DNA from: Streptomyces venezuelae
GTDB taxonomy: Bacteria > Actinomycetota > Actinomycetes > Streptomycetales > Streptomycetaceae
Length of the DNA stretch: 64,000 bases
Direction of reading: 5' to 3'
Assembly: GCF_008642315.1 (NCBI RefSeq)
Contig: NZ_CP029192.1
Location: forward strand, 5,890,001 to 5,954,000
Shown: piece by piece, positions 8,361-16,348 of the stretch
How positions within the stretch are numbered: the stretch's first letter is position 1
How the letters are laid out: every line of letters starts with the position of its first letter
Notes under the pieces: model-generated
Told to the model about the DNA's origin: nothing
Database searches by the model: none
What the model saw: only the letters and a program-made list of their open reading frames with translations
Program-made: the position numbers and the translations under genes

Positions 8361-9815
8361 TCAGGCGTCGACCGCGTCCCGGGGGCGGACCTTCTCCCGT
8401 ACGAGCGAGAAGACGACCACGAAGGCGGCGGCGAGGAGCGAGAGCAGCACCTGCTTGCGGCCGGCCTCGTCGGTCAGCATGTAGACGAGGACGAACGAGA
8501 TCATCGCGATCGTGACCCACGTCAGGTACGGGAAGAGCCACATCTTCACGACGAGCTTCTCCGGCTCCTCGCGCAGGATGATCCCGCGCATCCGCAGCTG
8601 CGTGAAGCTGATGATCAGCCACACGAAGAGGGCCACGGCGCCCGAGGAGTTCAGCAGGAAGTCGAAGACGGTGTCCTTCCACTGGTAGTTGAACCAGACG
8701 GCGACGAAGCCGAAGACGACCGAGCCGAGGATCGCGGCCTGCGGGACGCCCCGCGCGTTGGTGCGCGCGAAAGCCTTGGGCGCGTCACCGCGCTGGCCGA
8801 GCGAGAAGGCCATGCGGGAGGCGGTGTAGAGCCCGGAGTTGAGGCAGGAGAGCACCGCGGTGAGCACGATGACGTTCATGACCTGACCGGCGTGCGGGAT
8901 GCCGATCGAGTTGAGCGCGGCGACGTAACTGCCGTCCTCGGTGATCGACTTGTCGTTCCACGGCAGGAGGGTGATGACGACGAGGATCGAGCCCAGGTAG
9001 AAGACGCCGATGCGCCAGATGACGCTGTTGGTCGCCTTGGTGACGGCGCGCTGCGGGTCCTCGGACTCGCCGGCGGCCAGCGTGACGATCTCGCTGCCCA
9101 TGAAGGAGAAGACGACCATCAGCACACCGGTGAGGATGGCGCCCGCGCCCTTGGGCATGAAGCCGCCCGCGTCGGTGAGGTGCGCGAATCCGGCGCCCGG
9201 GTTGTCGGAACCCGGCAGCACGCCGAAGACGGCGAGCAGGCCGATGACCACGAAGCCGCCGATGGCGACGACCTTGATCCCGGCGAACCAGAACTCGAAC
9301 TCACCGTAGGAGCCCACGGACACGAGGTTCGTGGCGGTGAGCACGACCATCACGATGAGCGCCCAGCCCCACTGCGGGACGGCGGGTATCCAGCCGTTGA
9401 GGATCACGGCGCCCGCGGTGGCCTCCACGGCGAGCACGACGACCCAGAAGAACCAGTAGAGCCAGCCGATGGAGAAGCCGGCCCAGCGGCCGAGCGCCTG
9501 GTCGGCGTAGGTGGAGAAGGAGCCGGAAGCGGGCCGTGCGGCGGCCATCTCGCCGAGCATCCGCATCACGAGGACGACCATCGTGCCGACGAGGGCGTAC
9601 GAGACGAGGATCGCGGGTCCCGCGGCGGCGATGCCGGAACTCGAGCCGACGAAGAGACCGGCGCCGATCACACCGCCGATCGCGATCATGGAGAGGTGGC
9701 GGTTCTTGAGACCCGCTTTCAGGCCGTCGCCGGTGTCACCACTGTCGCCAGACCGCGGATCCCCAGGGGGATGGGGCGTGCTGTCTGCCTTCGCAAGGGA
9801 GGGTTGCGAGGTCAT
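8361..9815 (-). CDS. amino acid permease, APC superfamily (AAT family)
   Basis: Third local permease, 484 residues with about 12 membrane segments and the shared GLKNRHLSMIAIGGVIGAGLF and RMLGEMAAARPASGSFS blocks. The ATG at 9815 has AAGGA 8 bases upstream. The C-terminal half differs enough from the other two to suggest a different substrate, and the loop after segment 6 keeps the same LPWN motif. It is divergent from rpiB with 184 bases between them. Function as a proton-driven amino acid importer is inferred from the family. Confidence 0.92.
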   Translation of the reverse strand: MTSQPSLAKADSTPHPPGDPRSGDSGDTGDGLKAGLKNRHLSMIAIGGVIGAGLFVGSSSGIAAAGPAILVSYALVGTMVVLVMRMLGEMAAARPASGSFSTYADQALGRWAGFSIGWLYWFFWVVVLAVEATAGAVILNGWIPAVPQWGWALIVMVVLTATNLVSVGSYGEFEFWFAGIKVVAIGGFVVIGLLAVFGVLPGSDNPGAGFAHLTDAGGFMPKGAGAILTGVLMVVFSFMGSEIVTLAAGESEDPQRAVTKATNSVIWRIGVFYLGSILVVITLLPWNDKSITEDGSYVAALNSIGIPHAGQVMNVIVLTAVLSCLNSGLYTASRMAFSLGQRGDAPKAFARTNARGVPQAAILGSVVFGFVAVWFNYQWKDTVFDFLLNSSGAVALFVWLIISFTQLRMRGIILREEPEKLVVKMWLFPYLTWVTIAMISFVLVYMLTDEAGRKQVLLSLLAAAFVVVFSLVREKVRPRDAVDA

Positions 9816-9999
9816 GGACGAATCCTTAAGTTCTCGGGTCACGAGCCCCCGCATTCAAACTCAGGGGTGAACGGGACGGAAGTCCTGAATCCGGATCGTT
9901 GTATTCCGGCCAAAAGGCCTGGACCAAGGTCCCGATCAGGAAGATCAAGATCCTGCCCGGTCGCGGCTACCCACCTCGCGGCGTGCCACACTCGGACCC

Positions 10000-10485
10000 A
10001 TGCGCGTGTACCTCGGCTCGGATCATGCCGGCTACGAACTCAAGAACCACTTGGTCGAATGGCTCAAGAGCCACGGCCATGAGCCCGTCGACTGCGGGCC
10101 CCACATCTATGACGCCCAGGACGACTACCCGCCGTTCTGCCTGCGCGCCGCGGAGAAGACCGCCGCGGACCCGGAGGCCCTCGGCATCGTCATCGGCGGC
10201 TCCGGCAACGGCGAGCAGATCGCCGCGAACAAGGTGAAGGGCGTGCGGGCGGCCCTGGCCTGGAGCGAGCAGACGGCGGCGCTCGGCCGCGAGCACAACG
10301 ACGCGAACGTCATCTCCATCGGCGGCCGGATGCACACGCAGGAAGAGGCGACGAAGTTCGTCGAGATCTTCCTGGCGACGCCGTACTCGGGTGAGGAGCG
10401 GCACACGCGCCGCATCGAGATGCTCTCGGCCTACGAGCAGACGGGTGAGCTCCCCCCCGTCCCGGCCCACCACCCCCAGCCGTAA
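10000..10485 (+). CDS. rpiB: ribose-5-phosphate isomerase B
   Basis: Interconverts ribose-5-phosphate and ribulose-5-phosphate in the pentose phosphate pathway. The 161-residue protein starts MRVYLGSDHAGYELK, a family hallmark, and has GGSGNGEQIAANKV, where mycobacterial RpiB uses the Glu instead of the catalytic Cys found in the E. coli type, and GREHNDANVISIGGR. It belongs to the actinobacterial variant. The C-terminal 10 residues are Pro/His-rich and probably disordered. The stop codon is followed by two copies of a hairpin repeat and then the glycosylase gene. The two genes may be co-transcribed, with the hairpins reducing read-through. Confidence 0.95.
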   Translation: MRVYLGSDHAGYELKNHLVEWLKSHGHEPVDCGPHIYDAQDDYPPFCLRAAEKTAADPEALGIVIGGSGNGEQIAANKVKGVRAALAWSEQTAALGREHNDANVISIGGRMHTQEEATKFVEIFLATPYSGEERHTRRIEMLSAYEQTGELPPVPAHHPQP

Positions 10486-10517
10486 CGAGACCACGGGGCT
10501 CCACCCCGAACCCCGCT

Positions 10518-10656
10518 CCTCAAACGCCGGAGAGGCCGGCTTCCCCCGTGCCGGGGGCCTGTCAGCCAGTCCGGCGTTTGAGGACGACCTCAGCGCCGGA
10601 GAGGCCGGCTTTCCCCGTGCCGGGGATCTGTCAGCCCGTCCGGCGTTTGAGGACGA
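10518..10656. repeat. two tandem copies of a 63-bp palindromic intergenic repeat
   Basis: Copies at 10525-10587 and 10594-10656 are nearly identical. The first is flanked by CCTCAAACGCCGG (10518-10530) and its inverse CCGGCGTTTGAGG (10571-10583); the second keeps the right arm at 10640-10652 and a shortened left arm. This is a common Streptomyces intergenic hairpin (from memory) and probably acts as a terminator after rpiB. Confidence 0.8.
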
Positions 10657-10699
10657 GCCCTCAAGGCGATTTGACCCGCACCACCCCCGGAGGGACCCC

Positions 10700-11524
10700 G
10701 TGCCGGAGGGGCACACCATTCATCGGCTGGCCCAGGACCACCTCGCCAGGTTCGCCGGACGCCCGGCGACGGTCCGCAGCCCGCAGGGCAAGTTCGGCGA
10801 CAGCGCCGCCCTCCTCACCGGCCGGGTGATGGAGACCGCCGAGGCCCACGGCAAGCACCTCTTCCTCGGCTTCGCCGACACCGGCTGGATCCACATCCAC
10901 CTCGGGCTCTTCGGCAAGTACACGCTGGGGGAGACCCCCGCGCCGCCCCCCACGGACACCGTCCGCCTGCGGCTCCTGAACGACGCGTACCACTCCGACC
11001 TCCGCGGCCCCACCACCTGCGCCCTCATCACGGACGAGGAGAAGCGGGCGATACACGACCGGCTGGGCCCCGACCCGCTGCGCCCCGCGGACGCCCCGGA
11101 CAACGACCCGGCGAGGGCCTACGCCCGCATCTCGCGCAGCCGCACCACGATCGCCGCGCTCCTCATGGACCAGAAGGTCATCGCGGGCGTCGGCAACGTC
11201 TACCGCGCGGAGGTCCTCTTCCGGCACGGCATCGACCCGTACACCCCGGGCAAGGACGTCACCGAGGCGCAGTGGACCGCGATCTGGGCGGACCTCGTCG
11301 ACCTGATGCACGAGGGCGTACGCCTCAACCGCATCGACACCGTCAGGCCCGAGCACACCCCGGAGGCGATGGGGCGCCCGCCGCGCGTCGACGACCACGG
11401 CGGCGAGGTGTACGTCTACCGCAGGGCGAACATGCCCTGTCACCTCTGCGGCGGCGACATCCGCACCGCGGACCTGGCGGCCCGCAACCTCTTCTGGTGC
11501 CCCACCTGCCAGCGCCCCGCCTGA
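10700..11524 (+). CDS. Fpg/Nei family DNA glycosylase (endonuclease VIII-like, Nei2 type)
   Basis: Base-excision repair enzyme that removes oxidised bases and cuts the abasic strand. The 274-residue protein begins with PEG after the initiator (start GTG at 10700 after GGAGGG at 10689-10694). This gives the catalytic N-terminal Pro and Glu; PEGHTIHRLA marks the actinobacterial Nei2 group. The helix-two-turn-helix LLMDQKVIAGVGNVYRAEVLF lies near residues 155-175. The C-terminal zinc finger has CHLC and CPTC pairs, 16 residues apart. It ends 16 bases before the stop of the convergent acetyltransferase. Substrate preference cannot be read from sequence. Confidence 0.93.
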   Translation: MPEGHTIHRLAQDHLARFAGRPATVRSPQGKFGDSAALLTGRVMETAEAHGKHLFLGFADTGWIHIHLGLFGKYTLGETPAPPPTDTVRLRLLNDAYHSDLRGPTTCALITDEEKRAIHDRLGPDPLRPADAPDNDPARAYARISRSRTTIAALLMDQKVIAGVGNVYRAEVLFRHGIDPYTPGKDVTEAQWTAIWADLVDLMHEGVRLNRIDTVRPEHTPEAMGRPPRVDDHGGEVYVYRRANMPCHLCGGDIRTADLAARNLFWCPTCQRPA

Positions 11525-11540
11525 AGCCCCCGGCCAGAAC

Positions 11541-12770
11541 TCAGAAGCCGTGCGGCAGCCAGGGCGCCACATCGGACCCGAAGGCCACCGACGCCTCGGC
11601 CAGCGCGCCCCTGCGCAGCTCCCGGACCCGGTCCGCGGCCGCCAGCGAGGTGAGGGACGCACCGCCGAGGTAGGCGGCGCCCAGTTCACGTACCGACAAG
11701 GAGAGGTCGGCCGCGTCGGCCGTGCGCTCGCACGACGCGCCCTTCGCGTCGCCGGTGAGGCGCCAACGGCCCTCGTTCCAGGGACAGAAGGCGTCCTCGA
11801 CCTCGAACACCACGTCCAGCGGCGTCTGGTACGTCCGCGCCTCCAGGGCCGCGCCCACCTCGACGAGCCGCACGTACAGCGAGTCCCGCACCGTGACCTG
11901 GCAGCGGCGGATGTCGGAGACCAGCTGCAGCAGCGCGTCGTCGACCGGACGGTTGCGGACGACGACCGACGACGTCAGGTCGATCTCGAACAGGAAGCGC
12001 CACAGCGCCGCGTACGCCGCCGGGTCCACGCCCTCGACGTCCTGCACCTGCACCGAACCCTTCGGCCCCTGCCAGTCCCACTCGGGCTTCACCGCGAACC
12101 GCGCGTACCCGACGAGTTCGCCCGCCCGCTCGGCGACCACGCACTGCAACGGCGACGCGCCGTTGCGCTCGCTCTGCGGGTCGAGCAGCGCGAGCCGCTC
12201 CCAGCCCGGCTGCCGGGCCGTCATGCCCGGACGCTCCGTCACGCGCCGTGCGTACAGGGCCTCGCAGGCCTCGTGGACGTCGGCGGGCCGAACGTACCGA
12301 AGATGTACGTCGTCCGTCCCGGCGGGCACGGACAGCGACACCCGCGTCGTGTCGATGTCGGCCTTCATGTGCCGGGTCGCCGCGCCGTACCCGAACCGGC
12401 CGTAGATGACCGGCTCGGACGCGGTGAGCACGGCCAGCGGCTCGCCCCACGCGCGGACGTCGTCCAGCTGCCGTCGCATCATCGACGTCAGGATGCCGCG
12501 CCGCCGGTGTGTGGCCGCGACGCCGACCATCGTGACGCCCGCCGTCTCCACCAGCGCACCGCCGGGAACGGCCATGCGGAAGGAGAACGCCCCCGCCGTC
12601 CCCACGCACGCGCCCCCGTCCCACACGCCGATCGACCGGTCGTGCTCGGTGAGCGCGCGCCAGAGCTCACGTTCCTCCTCCGACTCGGCGACCCCGCCGA
12701 ACGCGAGCTCCAATGTCGCGTACCACGCGTCCCAGTCGGCCTTCCCGAGCACCCGCACGTCTGTCGTCAT
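11541..12770 (-). CDS. Eis-like GNAT N-acetyltransferase
   Basis: A 409-residue acetyl-CoA-dependent acetyltransferase resembling mycobacterial Eis (enhanced intracellular survival). It has an N-terminal GNAT domain with the acetyl-CoA loop THRRRGILTSMMR near residues 87-99, a second GNAT-like domain and a C-terminal SCP2-like domain ending in Phe. In Eis the C-terminal carboxylate is part of the active site, and the last residues here are APWLPHGF. Members acetylate amines such as aminoglycosides or lysines; the substrate here is unknown. The ATG at 12770 has only a weak ribosome site. It is divergent from the phosphatase gene. Confidence 0.88.
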   Translation of the reverse strand: MTTDVRVLGKADWDAWYATLELAFGGVAESEEERELWRALTEHDRSIGVWDGGACVGTAGAFSFRMAVPGGALVETAGVTMVGVAATHRRRGILTSMMRRQLDDVRAWGEPLAVLTASEPVIYGRFGYGAATRHMKADIDTTRVSLSVPAGTDDVHLRYVRPADVHEACEALYARRVTERPGMTARQPGWERLALLDPQSERNGASPLQCVVAERAGELVGYARFAVKPEWDWQGPKGSVQVQDVEGVDPAAYAALWRFLFEIDLTSSVVVRNRPVDDALLQLVSDIRRCQVTVRDSLYVRLVEVGAALEARTYQTPLDVVFEVEDAFCPWNEGRWRLTGDAKGASCERTADAADLSLSVRELGAAYLGGASLTSLAAADRVRELRRGALAEASVAFGSDVAPWLPHGF

Positions 12771-12932
12771 ATGCCATGCCTACCAGTGCGGTACCGCCCG
12801 ATGCGACGGCTTTTTCCCCGTCCGTGCCCCCGCCGTGACCCCGTGACCGACCGCACTCCGCATGCCTCTGACGGGGGACAACCGGGACCTCCCGTGCGAA
12901 GTACGCGGCCCGCTGGATAAGGTCCACGAGCA

Positions 12933-14078
12933 ATGGAGGTACGAGCGGAAGCCGACACGTTCACGGCCCGGATGAAGAAGAGACTGCACCGGGCCCGCAT
13001 CGTGCTGCGCAAATCCGGGGTCGACTACTTCCGCGGCGACGGCTCCGACTGGGTCGCCCTGGCCGGTCTGCTCCTGACCATCCCGGTCATCACGACCTGC
13101 ACGATCATCAACAACGAGTGGTTCTCGCCGTCCGCGCTGGTCCTCCCGATCGTCGCCGGCGGCCTGCTGCTGCGCCCCGCCAGCCTGCTCGGCCTCTACG
13201 CCGCATCGGCGGTGGCCCTGATCGTGGAGTCCGTCCGGCTCGGGCCGTACACGGAGGGCGCCGCCCGCGTCACGCCCGGCACGGTCCTCGTGGTCGCCGC
13301 CTGCGGCTTCTTCGGACTCCTCATCGCCCAGTTCCGCAGCCGGGTCGGCGTGCCCTGGCGCGGCGGCGGCACCATGCTCTTCGACCTGCGCGAACGCATC
13401 CGCGTCCAGAGCAAGCTGCCGAAACTGCCGCGCGGCTGGCACCGCGAGATGGCGCTGCGCCCGGCCGGCGGCCAGTCCTTCTCCGGCGACTTCGTGGTCG
13501 CGGCCCGCACGAACGGCGGCCGCACCCTGGAGGCCGTCCTCACCGACGTCTCCGGCAAGGGCATGGACGCCGGTTCCCGCGCGCTGCTGTTGTCCGGAGC
13601 CTTCGGCGGCCTGCTCGGCTCCCTGCCCCCGCACGCCTTCCTGCCGGCTGCCAACGGCTACCTCCTCCGCCAGGACTGGGACGAGGGCTTCGCGACCTCC
13701 ATCCACCTGGTCCTCGACCTGGAGACCGGCGACTACGAACTCTTCTCCGCGGGCCACCCGCCGGGCCTCCAGCTCAGCGCGGGCAGCGGCCGCTGGGAGG
13801 AGAAGACCGGCCAGGGCCCGCTCCTCGGCGTCTACGACGGCGCCCAGTTCGACCCCGTCAAAGGCGTCCTGCGCCCCGGCGACGTCCTGATGCTCTTCAC
13901 CGACGGCCTCGTCGAGACCTCCGACCGCGACATCGCCGAGGGAATGGACCGCCTCACGGGCGAGGCCGACCGCTACGTGGCAGGAGGCTTCCACGGAGCG
14001 GCCTGGCACCTCATCGAGGCCGTGGCGAAGGACGTCAACGACGACAGGGCTCTGCTGCTGATCTGCCGGGAGGCGTGA
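12933..14078 (+). CDS. membrane-anchored PP2C-type serine phosphatase (SpoIIE domain)
   Basis: A 381-residue protein with three to four membrane segments at about residues 42-60, 67-98 and 116-132 and a cytoplasmic PP2C/RsbU-like phosphatase domain from about 165 to the end. Metal-binding motifs are visible: SGDFVVA near 184, TDVSGKGMDAG near 204 and LFTDGLVE near 315. Such proteins usually dephosphorylate anti-anti-sigma factors; no such partner is encoded nearby. The start is the ATG at 12933 with AAGG upstream. Its 3' end overlaps the convergent antiporter gene by 44 bases. Confidence 0.9.
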   Translation: MEVRAEADTFTARMKKRLHRARIVLRKSGVDYFRGDGSDWVALAGLLLTIPVITTCTIINNEWFSPSALVLPIVAGGLLLRPASLLGLYAASAVALIVESVRLGPYTEGAARVTPGTVLVVAACGFFGLLIAQFRSRVGVPWRGGGTMLFDLRERIRVQSKLPKLPRGWHREMALRPAGGQSFSGDFVVAARTNGGRTLEAVLTDVSGKGMDAGSRALLLSGAFGGLLGSLPPHAFLPAANGYLLRQDWDEGFATSIHLVLDLETGDYELFSAGHPPGLQLSAGSGRWEEKTGQGPLLGVYDGAQFDPVKGVLRPGDVLMLFTDGLVETSDRDIAEGMDRLTGEADRYVAGGFHGAAWHLIEAVAKDVNDDRALLLICREA

Positions 14079-15288
14079 CGCTCGGGCCACCTCCGTGGCC
14101 GTCGCCGCTTCCGCCGCCCGGCAGCACCCGCGCCAGCCAGTCCGAGCGTCCCGCGGCCAGAGGCCCGAGGACCGCCAGCAACAGCACGTACCCCGCGATG
14201 AAGGGGGAGAGGCGTTCGTCGAGGCCCGCGCCCGCTGCCATCGTGGCGAGGATCAGGGCGAACTCGCCGCGGGCGAGGAGGGTCGTGGAGATGTTCGCCG
14301 CGGGGCCCGCGCCGAAGCCGTACACGCGTGCCGCGCCGAGTCCGGCCAGGACGTTCATCAGGAGGGTGACCGCGACCGCCGCGAGGACCGGCCAGAGCAC
14401 GACCGGGAGGTCGCCGGGGTCGATGGAGAGGCCGAAGGCGAAGAAGAAGATCGCGCCGAAGGCGTCCCGCAGCGGGTGGACCAGGGTGCGGATGCGGTCG
14501 CCGGAGGCCGTGCTGCCGAGCATCAGGCCGACCATGAACGCGCCGATCGCGTCGGCGACGCCGAACCATTCGGAGACTCCGGCGACGAAGACGGCGACGC
14601 CGAGGAAGGAGATGACGAGGAGTTCGTCGTCCCGGGTGTCCATGAGGCGGCCGACGAGCCTGGTGCCGAACCGGGCCGCGAGGGCCAGCAGGAGCAGGAA
14701 GCCGAAGGCCTTGCCGCCGTCCATCACGGCGGCGGCCAGGCTGTCCGCGCCGGACAGGATGGGCTGCAGCGCCGCGAGGTAGAGGGCCAGGAAGATGTCC
14801 TCGACCACGATGATGCCGAGGATCGGCTTCGTCTCGGGGTTGCCGAGCCTGCCGGTGTCGACGAGGACTTTGGTGACGATCGCCGATGAGGAGATGCCGA
14901 GCACTCCGGCGAGGACCAGCGCTTCGGAGGTGCCCCAGCCGAGCGCGAATCCGAAGCCCAGGCCGGCGCCGACGTTCAGGGCGAGATAGGTGCCTCCGGC
15001 GACGGCCATCTTGCGGCCGCCGGTCTTGAGGTCGTCCATGTGGAACTCGAGGCCGAGGTAGAAGAGCAGCAGGACCAGGCCGAGCGCCGAGAGCATTTCC
15101 AGGTCGTGGGGGTCGGAGACCAGGACCACGCCGGGGGTGTGGGGGCCGAGGAGGATCCCGGCCAGGATGAAGAGCGGGATGGTGGGGAGTCCGATGCGGC
15201 CGCCGAGGCGGGCGAGGACGGCGGCGGCGAGAAAGGCGCCGCCCATGGCTATCAAGGTGTCTGCGTGTCCGATGGGCCCGTTCCTCAC
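14035..15288 (-). CDS. monovalent cation/proton antiporter (CPA2, KefB-like)
   Basis: Integral membrane antiporter of 417 residues with about 12 hydrophobic segments; exchanges sodium or potassium for protons. It carries ILAGILLGP in segment 2, the GISSSAIVTKVL region and ARGEFALILA, all typical of the Na+/H+ exchanger family. There is no TrkA-N domain. The start is uncertain: GTG at 15288 gives VRNGPIGHADTL, and a TTG at 15312 is also open; neither has a purine-rich site, so a leaderless or downstream start is possible. The last 15 codons (PPGRSAAEPCRR end) overlap the phosphatase gene on the other strand. Confidence 0.9.
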   Translation of the reverse strand: MRNGPIGHADTLIAMGGAFLAAAVLARLGGRIGLPTIPLFILAGILLGPHTPGVVLVSDPHDLEMLSALGLVLLLFYLGLEFHMDDLKTGGRKMAVAGGTYLALNVGAGLGFGFALGWGTSEALVLAGVLGISSSAIVTKVLVDTGRLGNPETKPILGIIVVEDIFLALYLAALQPILSGADSLAAAVMDGGKAFGFLLLLALAARFGTRLVGRLMDTRDDELLVISFLGVAVFVAGVSEWFGVADAIGAFMVGLMLGSTASGDRIRTLVHPLRDAFGAIFFFAFGLSIDPGDLPVVLWPVLAAVAVTLLMNVLAGLGAARVYGFGAGPAANISTTLLARGEFALILATMAAGAGLDERLSPFIAGYVLLLAVLGPLAAGRSDWLARVLPGGGSGDGHGGGPSVTPPGRSAAEPCRR

Positions 15289-15358
15289 ATAGGGGTGGCA
15301 AGAGGGGAACAAATGAGAATGGCAAAGGAAGCGTCAAGAACGCGTCAATACTTAGGTT

Positions 15359-15377
15359 ACCAAACGATCGGTTCGGT
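15359..15377. promoter_or_regulatory. candidate TetR-type operator
   Basis: A 19-base interrupted palindrome, ACC-N-AAC-N5-GTT-N-GGT, in the 211-base gap between the divergent antiporter and ABC transporter genes. Its spacing and half sites resemble TetR-family operators. No regulator gene is adjacent, so the protein that reads it is unknown. Confidence 0.5.
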
Positions 15378-15499
15378 GTCCCTGAACGCACTTGGTGGGG
15401 TTCTCCCCACCCCCGGTTCGCCAGCCGCCCTCATGGTCCACACCACCCCCGTCTCCGTACGTTCAAGAGGTCGAATTCGTACGGAGAGGTGGCAGGGAC

Positions 15500-16348
15500 A
15501 TGGGGCTGCGGCGGAAGAAGAACCGAGTCGTCGAGGAGGACGTCCGCGTTCTCGGCGGGGCGATCGACGACCGGGCCGTCCCCGGCGGGACACCCGGTGA
15601 CTGGGCCGTGGAACTGCGCGGCGTCCGCCGTCAGTACGGCCGCGGCTCCGGCGCCGTCCACGCCCTCGCCGGCATCGACCTCGCCCTGCCCCGCGGCAGC
15701 TTCACCGCCGTCATGGGACCCTCCGGCTCCGGCAAGTCGACCTTCCTGCAGTGCGCCGCCGGCCTCGACCGGCCGAGCGGCGGCACCGTCCGCCTCGGCG
15801 GCACCGAGATCACCGGCATGAGCGAGAACAAGCTCACCGCCCTGCGCCGCACCCGCCTCGGCTTCGTCTTCCAGGCCTTCAACCTGCTGCCGTCGCTCAC
15901 CGTCGAGCAGAACGTCGTCCTGCCCATGCGCCTCGCGGGCCACCGCCCCGACCGCCGCAAGGCCGCCGAGATGCTCACCCGCGTCGGCCTCGGCGACAAG
16001 GGACGCCGCCGCCCCGGCCAGCTCTCCGGCGGCCAGCAGCAGCGCGTCGCCATCGCCCGCGCCCTGATCACCCAGCCCGACGTGATCTTCGCCGACGAGC
16101 CGACCGGCGCCCTCGACACCACCACCGCGACCGAGATCCTCGGCCTGCTGCGCTCCGCCGTCGACAGCCTCGGCGCCACCGTCGTCATGGTCACTCACGA
16201 CCCGGCGGCCGCCGCCCACGCCGACCGCGTCCTCTTCCTCGCCGACGGCTCGATCGTCGACCGCCTGGAGCGCGCCTCCGCCGCGCAGATCGCCGCCCGC
16301 ATGACCGCCCTGACCGCGCCCGCCGCCTACGCGGGGGTGGCCGCGTAA
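15500..16348 (+). CDS. ABC transporter ATP-binding protein (MacB/LolD type)
   Basis: The 282-residue nucleotide-binding subunit of a MacB-type exporter. It has Walker [10 protein letters not shown] near residue 75, the signature [15 protein letters not shown] near 175 and Walker [13 protein letters not shown] near 195, followed by the H-loop VMVTHDP. An N-terminal tail of about 35 residues precedes the domain. Start ATG at 15500 with AGGG 4 bases upstream. Its stop codon overlaps the permease start (TAATG at 16346-16350), so the two are translated together. From the family, these systems couple ATP hydrolysis to mechanical transport or efflux of peptides, drugs or lipoproteins. Confidence 0.96.
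   Translation: MGLRRKKNRVVEEDVRVLGGAIDDRAVPGGTPGDWAVELRGVRRQYGRGSGAVHALAGIDLALPRGSFTAVMGPSGSGKSTFLQCAAGLDRPSGGTVRLGGTEITGMSENKLTALRRTRLGFVFQAFNLLPSLTVEQNVVLPMRLAGHRPDRRKAAEMLTRVGLGDKGRRRPGQLSGGQQQRVAIARALITQPDVIFADEPTGALDTTTATEILGLLRSAVDSLGATVVMVTHDPAAAAHADRVLFLADGSIVDRLERASAAQIAARMTALTAPAAYAGVAA

Noticed and set aside
15351..15360. Half of an iron-regulator (DmdR/IdeR) box, TTAGGTTAC, before the ABC exporter
   Set aside because: Only one half matches; the second half does not, while the overlapping TetR-type palindrome is much better.
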